Shown one piece after another: positions 55,099 through 63,166 of a stretch of 64,000 bases of DNA. How positions within the stretch are numbered: position 1 is the first letter of the stretch; each line of letters starts with the position of its first letter. Below the pieces are notes generated by a model, which had not been told where the DNA came from, made no database searches, and saw only the letters and a list, made by a program, of their open reading frames with translations. The DNA comes from JARDZU01 sp963730285 (GTDB lineage Bacteria; Actinomycetota; Acidimicrobiia; Spongiisociales; ZC4RG35). The stretch lies in contig CAVSQY010000003.1 in assembly GCA_963730285.1 (NCBI GenBank), forward strand, positions 1 to 64,000, in the 5' to 3' direction. The translations under genes and the position numbers were made by a program.

Positions 55099-57414
55099 GT
55101 GGCGCCCAGGCTTGTATCGCAAGTGACTTCAGAACGCAGCACGCGATGGATCTTGATCGGGAGCGCGGGCGGGTTGGGTCTCGGCGGTCTCGCCTACGCC
55201 TTGGATGCGACCACCTGGTCGAGCGTGCTTTTCGCCGCCGTGGGCGTGGTGCCGGCAATTCCCCTCCTGAGGGGCATCGTGGAAAAGATCCGCAAGCGGC
55301 TACCCGGTGTCGACGTGATCGCCCTGCTCGCGGTAGGCGCCGCCCTCATCATGGGCGAATACCTCACCGTGGGAATCATCGGGCTCATGCTCGCCACCGG
55401 GCAGTATCTGGAGGAATATGCGGCGGGCCGCGCTGAGCGAGAGCTCTCGGGCCTCCTGAAGCGAGCGCCGCGAGTGGCCAATCGCATCGAGAACGGTGAG
55501 ATGAAGGTCGTCCCCGCCGAGGCAGTCGTCATCGGCGACCACCTCCTCATCAAGTCCGGGGAAGTGATCCCCGTTGACGGCGTCGTGGTGGGCGGATCAG
55601 CGCTCATCGACGAATCGGCCCTAACTGGCGAGCCGCTGCCGGTGGATCGCGTGCCCGGTGACCTGGTGAGCAGTGGGGCCGTCAATGCAGCAGACGTCTT
55701 CGAGTTGGTGGCAAGGGCCACTTCAGCGGAGAGCACCTATGCCGGGATAATCAGACTCGTTCAGACGGCCCGCGAGTCACGCAGTCCGTCGGTGCGACTG
55801 GCCGATCGCTGGGCAGGGTGGTTCGTTCCCGTCACCCTGGCCGTCGCCGGCATCGCCTGGTGGGCATCAGGGGATCCGGTGAGAGCCCTGGCGGTCCTGG
55901 TCGTGGCCACGCCATGTCCCTTGTTGTTGGCGGTCCCGATTGCCGTGGTTGCGGGGATATCGAGAGCCGCCAGACGCGGAATCGTCTTTCGGGGGGGCGC
56001 TGCCCTGGAAACCCTGGCCCAGACCGAGAATCTGCTGATCGACAAGACGGGCACGGTGACCGTGGGCCAACCGTCGATCCGGTCCATCGTGACCTTCGGA
56101 AGTGGGTTGACGGAGGCCGAGGCCCTGAGGCTCGCCGCCTCGGTCGACCAGACCTCGTCGCATGTCCTGGCAAGAGCAATCGTCGACGGAGCCCACGAAC
56201 GTGGGCTCGAGTTGGAGATGCCCACCAACATCACAGAGATTGCCGGCTCCGGAGTCATGGCCAAAGTTGGAACCGTGAATGTCATGGTGGGCAAGTTGGA
56301 GTGGCTTCTCGATGGATCCCCCGAATCCGAGGAGATCACCGCATTTCGTCGTCGGCTGCTCAGGGTGGCTCCGCTCGCCGTCTACATCGGCATCGAAGGC
56401 GTGGTGAGGGCTGCCTTGACCTTCGACGACACCATAAGACCGGACGCCGCCAACACCATCCGGGCGTTGCGCCGCCTGGGTGTGAAACGGATCGTCATGG
56501 CCACAGGTGATCACCCGGTGGTGGCACGATCGGTGGGCACCGCGATCGATGTCGACAAGGTCCTGGCAGAGTGCACTCCGAGAGAGAAGGTCGAGGCCCT
56601 CGAAATCCTCCGTGCCGAGGGCACGACGACCATGGTCGGCGACGGCATCAACGACGCCCCTGCCCTGGCCGGGGCCGATGTCGGTGTGGCCATGGGGGCC
56701 CGGGGAGCGACCGCGTCCTCAGAGGCGGCCGATGTGGTGCTCATGGTCGATCGCCTGCAGCGGCTCGTGGACGCGATCGGCATCGCTCAACGCTCGAGAC
56801 GGGTGGCCGTGCAAAGCGTGGCGATCGGAATGAGTCTCTCTCTGATCGCGATGATCGTCGCCTCTTTTGGCTTGCTGGCACCACTGATCGGAGCCCTACT
56901 TCAAGAAGGCATCGACGTGATAGCGATCCTCAGCGCCTTGAGGGCGCTGACCGGCAAGGCACCGTCCCAAAGCGGCCCAAAGCTCTCTCCAGAGCTCTCT
57001 GCCCGGCTGCGATCCGAGCACGATGAGCTGATGCCAAGATTGAGATCCATCCAAGACACGGCAGATCTTCTCGACACCGTGTCGCCGGCCGAGGCGATGA
57101 AGGCTCTTCGCTCCATCGAGTCACTGCTGGTTGACCAGATACTCCCCCACGAGTCGGAAGACGAGAAAGTCATCTATCCCCAGGTGGCCGCAGTCCTGCC
57201 TGGCGAGGATCCCATGTCGCTGATGAGCAGGACACATCGTGAGATCTTCCACCTGGCCGACCTGTTTCAGAGACAACTTGCCGATCTTCCCGAGCAAGGC
57301 CCGGACCCGTCCGACCTCGTGGATCTGCGTCGGGCCTTGTACAGCATCCACGCCATCCTGCGGTTGCACTTCGACCAGGAGGAACAGCTCTACTTCGATC
57401 TCCAGGAAGGCTGA
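55099..57414 (+). CDS. P1B-5-type heavy-metal ATPase with C-terminal hemerythrin domain
   Basis: 771 residues from a GTG. No N-terminal HMA domain. ATPase motifs: LTGEPLPV (about 177), membrane metal site ATPCPLLLA (TPC, not CPC or SPC), LIDKTGTVTVGQ (Asp about 315), SSHVLARAIV in place of the usual HP motif, and GDGINDAPALAGADVGVAMGARGATAS (about 514). Residues ~637-771 form an HHE hemerythrin domain: SEHDEL, LPHESEDEKVIYPQ, THREIFHL and LRLHFDQEEQLYF. P1B-5 ATPases with TPC and a hemerythrin-like domain are known and linked to Fe/Ni transport with oxygen-sensitive diiron sites. Starts 12 bases after clc. Confidence 0.92.
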   Translation: MAPRLVSQVTSERSTRWILIGSAGGLGLGGLAYALDATTWSSVLFAAVGVVPAIPLLRGIVEKIRKRLPGVDVIALLAVGAALIMGEYLTVGIIGLMLATGQYLEEYAAGRAERELSGLLKRAPRVANRIENGEMKVVPAEAVVIGDHLLIKSGEVIPVDGVVVGGSALIDESALTGEPLPVDRVPGDLVSSGAVNAADVFELVARATSAESTYAGIIRLVQTARESRSPSVRLADRWAGWFVPVTLAVAGIAWWASGDPVRALAVLVVATPCPLLLAVPIAVVAGISRAARRGIVFRGGAALETLAQTENLLIDKTGTVTVGQPSIRSIVTFGSGLTEAEALRLAASVDQTSSHVLARAIVDGAHERGLELEMPTNITEIAGSGVMAKVGTVNVMVGKLEWLLDGSPESEEITAFRRRLLRVAPLAVYIGIEGVVRAALTFDDTIRPDAANTIRALRRLGVKRIVMATGDHPVVARSVGTAIDVDKVLAECTPREKVEALEILRAEGTTTMVGDGINDAPALAGADVGVAMGARGATASSEAADVVLMVDRLQRLVDAIGIAQRSRRVAVQSVAIGMSLSLIAMIVASFGLLAPLIGALLQEGIDVIAILSALRALTGKAPSQSGPKLSPELSARLRSEHDELMPRLRSIQDTADLLDTVSPAEAMKALRSIESLLVDQILPHESEDEKVIYPQVAAVLPGEDPMSLMSRTHREIFHLADLFQRQLADLPEQGPDPSDLVDLRRALYSIHAILRLHFDQEEQLYFDLQEG

Positions 57415-57461
57415 TTTGAGCTGAACCGGGTCTGGTCAGATGACTCTCGTCGAGCTCACTG

Positions 57462-57740
57462 TCAGCGGCGCTGACGTAGCCAGCGCATCATGACGATGCC
57501 CAGCAAAGGGCCTGATATCAGGATGAGCATCGTGATGACACCTGCGATCAAGCTGTGCTCGAATACACCGCCGATGCCCACGTCGTAGCCGATCCCGATG
57601 GTGATGATGAAGTTGACCGCGACTATGGCGCCCACGACACCACCGGCGACCACGCCGACCAGCCCATCGAGGAGCCAGCCGGACCGCCGCGATCGGTTTT
57701 GACCATCACGTGATTCCGGGCGTCTAGAGGTCGGCAGCAT
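57462..57740 (-). CDS. Small two-helix membrane protein
   Basis: 92 residues from the ATG at 57740 (GAGG close upstream). After an Arg-rich N-terminus (RDGQNRSRRSG) come two hydrophobic segments (LVGVVAGGVVGAIVAVNFI and LIAGVITMLILISGPLLGIVMM) and RWLRQRR at the end. No family recognised. Its start overlaps the end of the upstream 129-residue gene by 17 bases, so the two are co-translated. Confidence 0.6.
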   Translation of the reverse strand: MLPTSRRPESRDGQNRSRRSGWLLDGLVGVVAGGVVGAIVAVNFIITIGIGYDVGIGGVFEHSLIAGVITMLILISGPLLGIVMMRWLRQRR

Positions 57741-58113
57741 CGACCTCGGCCGCCAATCCATCGAGATCACCGGCTACCGGCGGATGATCGAGGACCTTGA
57801 GCCCCTCCAACAAGTGGGCATAGTTGGTGGCTTGCTCAGGCGAGACGACAACGCGAATGGGCAGGTCTCCCTTGAGGGACTCTTTGTACCGGGAGAGGAT
57901 GGCGCGGTGTTGAGCGCGATCGAGATCCAGCTCGAAGACGACCCCGTGGGCGTTCTCGGCCAGCTCGCAACCCTCACCGGTCAGAATGGGACAGAGCCCG
58001 CCATCCTGAGGACCGTTGCACACCATGACACGGTGGCCCAGTTGCTCGAGGAATTCTCGGTCCCTGGGCTTGCCTCCGCTCGGGATGTCGAAGAGTACGT
58101 AACTGTCGGCCAT
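57724..58113 (-). CDS. Cysteine-bearing soluble protein of unknown function
   Basis: 129 residues from the ATG at 58113 with AAGGAGG five bases before it. Begins with MADSYVLFDIPSGGKPRDREFLEQLGH, and has cysteines in VMVCNGPQ, GLCPILTG and GEGCELAE (about residues 31-49), then a helical region. The N-terminus resembles a receiver-like alpha/beta fold without the usual aspartate triad. Three closely spaced cysteines suggest metal or redox sensing. Box B lies 48 bases upstream. Function not assignable. Confidence 0.7.
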   Translation of the reverse strand: MADSYVLFDIPSGGKPRDREFLEQLGHRVMVCNGPQDGGLCPILTGEGCELAENAHGVVFELDLDRAQHRAILSRYKESLKGDLPIRVVVSPEQATNYAHLLEGLKVLDHPPVAGDLDGLAAEVDAADL

Positions 58114-58160
58114 GTCGACCTCCTTGTCCCAAGCGTTGGTCGGGGAGCGAACGCCGGGTA

Positions 58161-58177
58161 GAGGCAAAAGTCCCTAT
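58161..58177 (-). promoter_or_regulatory. DosR-like box B (upstream of 129-residue gene)
   Basis: In gene orientation ATAGGGACTTTTGCCTC, 48 bases before the ATG at 58113. The half GGGACTTT is identical to the DosR half-site; the downstream TTTGCCTCTACCC also occurs in box C. Confidence 0.55.
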
Positions 58178-58243
58178 ACCCAGAGCTGTGCTCTTGCATG
58201 TCTCGCCCTGGTGAAGTGGGGTTCGAGAGTCGAGGCACAAGAT

Positions 58244-58260
58244 GACGGGACTTTCGGCCC
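58244..58260 (+). promoter_or_regulatory. DosR-like box A (upstream of haem-binding gene)
   Basis: GACGGGACTTTCGGCCC. Its core matches GGGACTTTAGTCCC at 12 of 14 positions, the best of the series. It is 72 bases upstream of the ATG at 58333 and on the opposite strand to box B. Confidence 0.55.
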
Positions 58261-58332
58261 TGCAACCAGACCTGTCCAACTCGCAGGCTTTGGGATTCAC
58301 AGCCAGAATACGGCCGCGGTCAGGAGTTTCAG

Positions 58333-58767
58333 ATGTGGCAAACGGTCAAGTGGGTTGGAATCGGTGCGGTCGTGCTGGCGCTGGGCATACAACTCATCCC
58401 GTATGGCCACAATCATGAGAACCCGCCAGTCGTCGCCGAGCCGGCTTGGGACTCTCAGCAAACAAGAGACCTGGCAGAGAGAGCCTGTTTCGACTGCCAC
58501 AGCAACGAGACTCAATGGGGGTGGTACTCAAACGTGGCGCCCATGTCGTGGTTGATACAACGTGACGTCCAGGAAGGTCGGGAGAAGCTCAACTGGTCGG
58601 AGTGGACCAACCCTTCCCGGGAGAACGAGAGTGTGGAGACCCTTCGTGAGGGATCGATGCCGCCGCGGGTCTACACCCTGATCCACTCTGAGGCTCGGCT
58701 GACGGATCAAGAGGTGCAGACTCTGATCGCCGGGATGGAGGCAACCTTTGGCCCGGGTGGTGACTAG
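58333..58767 (+). CDS. Haem-binding domain protein (c-type CXXCH), membrane anchored
   Basis: 144 residues from the ATG at 58333. An N-terminal membrane helix (about residues 6-22) is followed by one c-type haem motif in ACFDCHSNET (about residues 52-59) and WGWYSNVAPMSWLIQRDVQEGREKLNWSEW, matching the Haem_bd domain. The protein probably sits outside the membrane. Role unknown, perhaps redox sensing or electron transfer. Box A precedes it and the next gene converges. Confidence 0.88.
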   Translation: MWQTVKWVGIGAVVLALGIQLIPYGHNHENPPVVAEPAWDSQQTRDLAERACFDCHSNETQWGWYSNVAPMSWLIQRDVQEGREKLNWSEWTNPSRENESVETLREGSMPPRVYTLIHSEARLTDQEVQTLIAGMEATFGPGGD

Positions 58768-58787
58768 GGGGCTTCCTCGACCTTGGA

Positions 58788-61169
58788 TCAACCTTCGCAG
58801 CTCGCCCCCGGTGCCAGCTCGGCCACTCGGTCACCGATCTGGACCTCGACTGGCAAACCGCCATCCGGGCTGAGCTTGACTCTCATCTGACCATCTTCGA
58901 TGTGCACGTCGATCCACTGGCCTCGATAGAGCAGGCGGTACTCGAGAAGCTCCAATTCGTCGGGAAGTGTGGGATCGAATCTGATGGCGCCGTTGCCCGG
59001 TTCAAGACCCGGGTAACACCGTTGGACGAGATCGACGGCGCCGGCCATGACTCCCAGATGGATCCCCTCAGGGGTGGTACCACCTTGTGTGTCTGCAACG
59101 TCACTCTCCAGAGCCGAGGTGAAGAAACTCCACGACTCGGCGCGGTCAGTTCTTGCCAGGACCCATGCGTGAACCAACCAGGAGAGCGTGGAGCCGTGCG
59201 AGGTCCGTTGGCGGTAGTAGGCAACGTTCCGCGTCATCGCCTCTGCATCCCATGGATAACCGAGACCGTGAATCATCGAGGCGATCTCATCGGCCCCGAG
59301 TAGATAGAAGAGCATCAAGACATCTGCCTGCTTCGAGGCCTTGTAGCGATTTGGCGTGTCACCCTCTGCCTCGAGAATCCGGTCGAGCCTTTGGATGTCT
59401 CCGTATTTCGACCGGTATCCGTCCCAATCGAATTCGAGTAGGTCCTCGTAACCATCGAACTGGCTGATGACCCCGTCATGGAAGGGAATCCGCATCCTCC
59501 GGATCACGTCTTCCCACCGCTCGATCTCCCTGCGACTGAGGCCTAGCCGCGCAATGATCCGATCTCGATCGTCTTCGCCGATGAGCTCCAGTGCCTCGAT
59601 GGTGCGCCCCAACACCCAAACGGTCATCAGGTTCGTGTAGGCGTTGTCATCCAGACCGGGCGCTTCTCGATCCGGGTAGGCGTCGTGGTATTCGTCAGGC
59701 CCCATGACCCCCAGGATCCGATACCGCTCCTCGTCGGGTTCGCACGTGGCGATGCTGGACCAAAAACGGGAGATCTCGATCAGCATCTCAACTCCGTAGC
59801 TGGTGAGGAAGTCGAGGTCGCCCGTGACTTGGTAATAAACCCATACGTTGTAGGCGACGGCAATGCCGATGTGACGCTGCAGACTCGAATCATCGGCTAC
59901 CCAGCGTCCTGATTTCGGGTTGAGATGGACTCGTTGCGACTCCTCGCGTCCGGTGCTCCCACTCTGCCATGGGTACATCGCGCCCTCGAACCCAGCGTCG
60001 ACCGCCGCTTGCCTGGCTGCCCCCAGACGGCGATAGCGATAGAGGAGCAGGCCGCGCGTCAACTCCGGCAGGTGATAGTTCAGGAACGGGAATATGAACA
60101 ACTCGTCCCAGAAGATGTGCCCTCGATATGCCTCTCCATGGAGACCTCGCGCCGGCACGCCGACATCCAGGTCACAGCTGTGCTTGGAGACGGTCTGCAG
60201 CAGGTGGAAGACGTGCAGGTTCAGGATCAGGGCGGCACGCAGGGACCCTTCGATCCTCAGCTCGCATCTCTGCCAGAGCTGATCCCACGCCACGACGTGG
60301 TCTTGAAGGATCAGATCGAAATCGGGGGCTCGACGTACACGATCTCTGACATCGAGCCCGGGCCCGGAGATGGCGTGCAGCAGGGAGTGAGCCAAGGCAA
60401 CCACCTTCTCCACCCGGATGCTTGCCCCATCCCGCGCGTCGACCGTGAAGTCATGTGACACATAACCTGTCTCTTTGTCGAGGATCCGCTCAGGGACCAA
60501 CAACTCGTCATCGACAAAGACCCGGGTCCGGGCCGACTCGGCGATACGGATGTGGGATTGGCTGGTCTCCACTTCCAGAAAGATCGACTCCTCGTCGGTG
60601 GCGCCGGATTCAAGTGGGACAAGGTGTTTGGATCCGAGTTTGCGATACCTCTCGACACCCGAATTCTCCACACGACCGTCCAGAGCGGATCTGAACTCAA
60701 TCGGTCCCGACCAGCCGATCGGAGTGAGGATTGTCTCCAGGGCGGCCAGTCTCGGATCGTGCATCGACATCAGCCGACGTTGGACCAGGTGGGTCTCACG
60801 ACCCGATGAATCCCGGAATGTGACGACCCGGGTCATTACCCCCCGACGTAGGTCGAGCTCCTGTTTGAACTCGAGGATCTCCACGCTGCCCGCGTCGAAC
60901 CAGGCGCCGTCTCCGATGCGAAAGTCGAACGGCAGCCAGTTCGGAAGATTGACCAGGTCTTCGTTCTCGATGTGATGGCCATCCACCGATGTCGTCAGAC
61001 GGTTGTAGACACCCGCTGCGTAGGTGCCCGGGTAGTGGATGTCATCGGCGCGCGCTTCAGGGGCCGCTCCCCGCGTGACGAATACCCCATTGCCCAACGC
61101 ACAGAGCGACTCGCGCAGGCCCTCACTTTCGCTCAGATACTGGTGATAATCGAGGGACCAGCGGCTCAC
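58788..61169 (-). CDS. Glycoside hydrolase family 65 phosphorylase (trehalose/kojibiose type)
   Basis: 793 residues. N-terminal beta-sandwich, then the (alpha/alpha)6 catalytic domain with the general acid in VMGPDEYHDAY (Glu about 492) and phosphate-site residues KQADVLMLFYLLG and SHGSTLSWLVHAWVLA. C-terminal beta domain. GH65 enzymes phosphorolyse trehalose, kojibiose or maltose to beta-glucose-1-phosphate. The start overlaps the stop of the HAD-OtsB gene by four bases, and the three modules together match M. tuberculosis OtsB1. Confidence 0.93.
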   Translation of the reverse strand: MSRWSLDYHQYLSESEGLRESLCALGNGVFVTRGAAPEARADDIHYPGTYAAGVYNRLTTSVDGHHIENEDLVNLPNWLPFDFRIGDGAWFDAGSVEILEFKQELDLRRGVMTRVVTFRDSSGRETHLVQRRLMSMHDPRLAALETILTPIGWSGPIEFRSALDGRVENSGVERYRKLGSKHLVPLESGATDEESIFLEVETSQSHIRIAESARTRVFVDDELLVPERILDKETGYVSHDFTVDARDGASIRVEKVVALAHSLLHAISGPGLDVRDRVRRAPDFDLILQDHVVAWDQLWQRCELRIEGSLRAALILNLHVFHLLQTVSKHSCDLDVGVPARGLHGEAYRGHIFWDELFIFPFLNYHLPELTRGLLLYRYRRLGAARQAAVDAGFEGAMYPWQSGSTGREESQRVHLNPKSGRWVADDSSLQRHIGIAVAYNVWVYYQVTGDLDFLTSYGVEMLIEISRFWSSIATCEPDEERYRILGVMGPDEYHDAYPDREAPGLDDNAYTNLMTVWVLGRTIEALELIGEDDRDRIIARLGLSRREIERWEDVIRRMRIPFHDGVISQFDGYEDLLEFDWDGYRSKYGDIQRLDRILEAEGDTPNRYKASKQADVLMLFYLLGADEIASMIHGLGYPWDAEAMTRNVAYYRQRTSHGSTLSWLVHAWVLARTDRAESWSFFTSALESDVADTQGGTTPEGIHLGVMAGAVDLVQRCYPGLEPGNGAIRFDPTLPDELELLEYRLLYRGQWIDVHIEDGQMRVKLSPDGGLPVEVQIGDRVAELAPGASCEG

Positions 61170-62710
61170 CCGTCACGCTCTGCCATTCGGGCAAGGAAAG
61201 AGATCGCCTGCTCGGAGTCACTCAAGGAGTAGTCGGCGAGAGTATGCCGATGGTCGGTCCCGACCACTATGCCGACGCCGTCCGAATCGCGGAAGACCCT
61301 GAACACGTCTTCATCAGTCTCGTCATCACCCAGATACAGAGGTGTCACCCGCGAATTCGACAGTCCGAGCACGTCGAGAAGATGGAGAACGGCCCGGCCC
61401 TTGTCCCAGTCGAGATCCGGGCGGAGCTCGAAGATCATCTTGCCGCCCGATACACGTAGGTCACTCGTCTGCGCGGCCACCTCCTCGACGATGCGACGCA
61501 CCCGGGTTTCGGCCTGAGGTGCTCGCCGAAAGTGCACGGCCACCGCGTAACGCTTTCGTTCGATCCAGACGCCTTCGATACCTTCCAACGCAGCGTCGAG
61601 CGCCCGAGCGCCTGCTTCCAAGCTTTCGGCGTAGTCGGCTCCGAATTCCTCTCGAAATCCTCCAGGTCCCGAGATGTCGAATCCATGGCTTCCGGCGTAG
61701 TAGATCCCACTCAGGCCGACCAGAGCCTCGACATCGGCGCGATCGCGGCCACTGACCACAGCCACCGGATATCTGGCAGCGACTTCGGCCAGGATGGCCC
61801 GCCCACGATCCGTGAGAGTGGCATCGGCGGGATCAGAGACGATGGGAGTCAATGTCCCGTCGTAATCGAGGAAGAAGGCAAGATGATCGTTGACGATCCG
61901 AGTCATCGATTCGTCGTCGAGGGCGTTCGGTATCTCGTCGACGAAAAACGGGCCCCGGAGAAGGGCACTCAGATCGGGAACGACGAGATCAGCGCCGTGA
62001 ACCCTCAACATGTCGGCTTGATCACCCCGATCGACACCAACCACCAGGCCGAACCCACCTGCTCTCCCGGCTTCGACGCCGGCAAGGGCATCCTCGACGA
62101 CCGCCGCGTTCTCCGGTCGGGCTCCAAGACGACGCGCCGCTTCGAGGAATATGGCCGCGTCGGGCTTCCCCGGCAGACCGAGCCGATCGGAGTCGATGCC
62201 GTCGACCCGGGCGCGGAAGAGATGATCGGCACCCGCTGCAACCAGTACTTCATCCATGTTGCGACTGGAAGATATGACCGCGGTGGCGATGCCGCGTTGG
62301 CCCAGTTCGGCCAAGAGCCGAACCGTGGATCGATAGGGTTTGGCGCCATTGCGTTGCAGGGTGTCCAAGAAACGGTGGTTCTTGAGGTTCCCGATTCCAC
62401 AGATGGTCTCGGCATCGACCGGGTCCGTCGGCTCCCCCTCAGGTATCGAGATGCGACGTGATGCAAGGAAGCTGCGAACCCCGTCATAACGAGGCTTCCC
62501 GTCGACGTACTCCAAATAGTCGGCATGGCTGAAGGGCTCAAAGGGCTCCCCGCTCCGCTCCGATCGCCGGCGCAGATACTCGTCGAAGGTCTCTTTCCAC
62601 GATCTGGCATGGGGTTCAGCGGTATCGGTGACCACACCATCCATGTCGAATATGACCGCCTCCATCTCCCAGAAGCGGCTTTTTGCCGTTTGCACTTCAC
62701 CGCCAATCAT
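61166..62710 (-). CDS. Fused beta-phosphoglucomutase-like HAD and trehalose-6-phosphate phosphatase
   Basis: 514 residues. Residues ~17-250: HAD subfamily IA with AVIFDMDGVVTDTAEPH, ISSSRNMDEVL, KPDAAIFLEAARRLG and VVEDALAGVEAGRAGGF, like beta-phosphoglucomutase. Residues ~275-510: OtsB with FFLDYDGTLTPIV, VVSGRDRADVE and LGDDETDEDVF. The pair would turn beta-glucose-1-phosphate into glucose-6-phosphate and trehalose-6-phosphate into trehalose. The GH65 gene follows in the same operon. A later start at 62665 is possible. Confidence 0.92.
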   Translation of the reverse strand: MIGGEVQTAKSRFWEMEAVIFDMDGVVTDTAEPHARSWKETFDEYLRRRSERSGEPFEPFSHADYLEYVDGKPRYDGVRSFLASRRISIPEGEPTDPVDAETICGIGNLKNHRFLDTLQRNGAKPYRSTVRLLAELGQRGIATAVISSSRNMDEVLVAAGADHLFRARVDGIDSDRLGLPGKPDAAIFLEAARRLGARPENAAVVEDALAGVEAGRAGGFGLVVGVDRGDQADMLRVHGADLVVPDLSALLRGPFFVDEIPNALDDESMTRIVNDHLAFFLDYDGTLTPIVSDPADATLTDRGRAILAEVAARYPVAVVSGRDRADVEALVGLSGIYYAGSHGFDISGPGGFREEFGADYAESLEAGARALDAALEGIEGVWIERKRYAVAVHFRRAPQAETRVRRIVEEVAAQTSDLRVSGGKMIFELRPDLDWDKGRAVLHLLDVLGLSNSRVTPLYLGDDETDEDVFRVFRDSDGVGIVVGTDHRHTLADYSLSDSEQAISFLARMAERDG

Positions 62711-62740
62711 GGCAGCAGGTAGAACAACGCCCCAGGGCCG

Positions 62741-62932
62741 TCAGTCATCGGTTGCCCTGGCGCGCTCCAACTCCGACTCGACCCTCTCTTCCTCACGCTG
62801 GAGGAAGAGCAAGTAATCGGCCTTCTTCTCCGGCCTGAGTCGTCGACGAGTTATCGACGGTCCCATCGGAAATTGCCGGTACGACCAGGCAGGCAGAGAA
62901 TTCAACGCCCAATGTTCAAGCTGGCGTTCCAT
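62741..62932 (-). CDS. Small basic protein of unknown function
   Basis: 63 residues from the ATG at 62932 with AGGAGG six bases upstream, the longer frame to 62998 lacking a ribosome site. MERQLEHWALNSLPAWSYRQ, then an Arg/Lys-rich middle and a charged helical end (LFLQREEERVESELERARA). No family recognised. It begins the operon with HAD-OtsB and GH65 and has DosR-like box G 48 bases upstream, suggesting co-induction. Confidence 0.65.
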   Translation of the reverse strand: MERQLEHWALNSLPAWSYRQFPMGPSITRRRLRPEKKADYLLFLQREEERVESELERARATDD

Positions 62933-62979
62933 CGACGACCTCCTATTCCAAACATATGAACGACAGAAGCCGGCCAACA

Positions 62980-62996
62980 GAGCCAAAGGTCCCGAC
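62980..62996 (-). promoter_or_regulatory. DosR-like box G (upstream of the small protein/OtsB/GH65 operon)
   Basis: In gene orientation GTCGGGACCTTTGGCTC, 48 bases before the ATG at 62932. All positions that are constant in boxes B-E (GGG, C8, T10, G13, C15, C17) are kept. Confidence 0.55.
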
Positions 62997-63166
62997 ATCC
63001 CCTGTCCATGTCGCCCGTTTCGGGCTGATGGGACGACCGATGACCCGTCGATTCGGCCTCGACGCCCTCAGATCGCAGGTAGAAAGTGGCCAGGGGGTCA
63101 TTGTGCCCCTTCTTTCCCGCCGTATGCCTCTGGTCGCCTAGACGGTTCGAGACCGACCATGTAGCT

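Noticed and set aside
63093..63109. GGGGGTCATTGTGCCCC as an eighth DosR-like box for the flavoprotein gene
   Set aside because: Palindromic ends fit, but the invariant G13 and pyrimidine-rich centre are missing; kept only as a weak possibility.
62956..63141. 61-residue plus-strand open frame between the small basic protein and the flavoprotein gene
   Set aside because: No ribosome site, no family, ends just before the flavoprotein start region and contains box G; more likely a promoter region.
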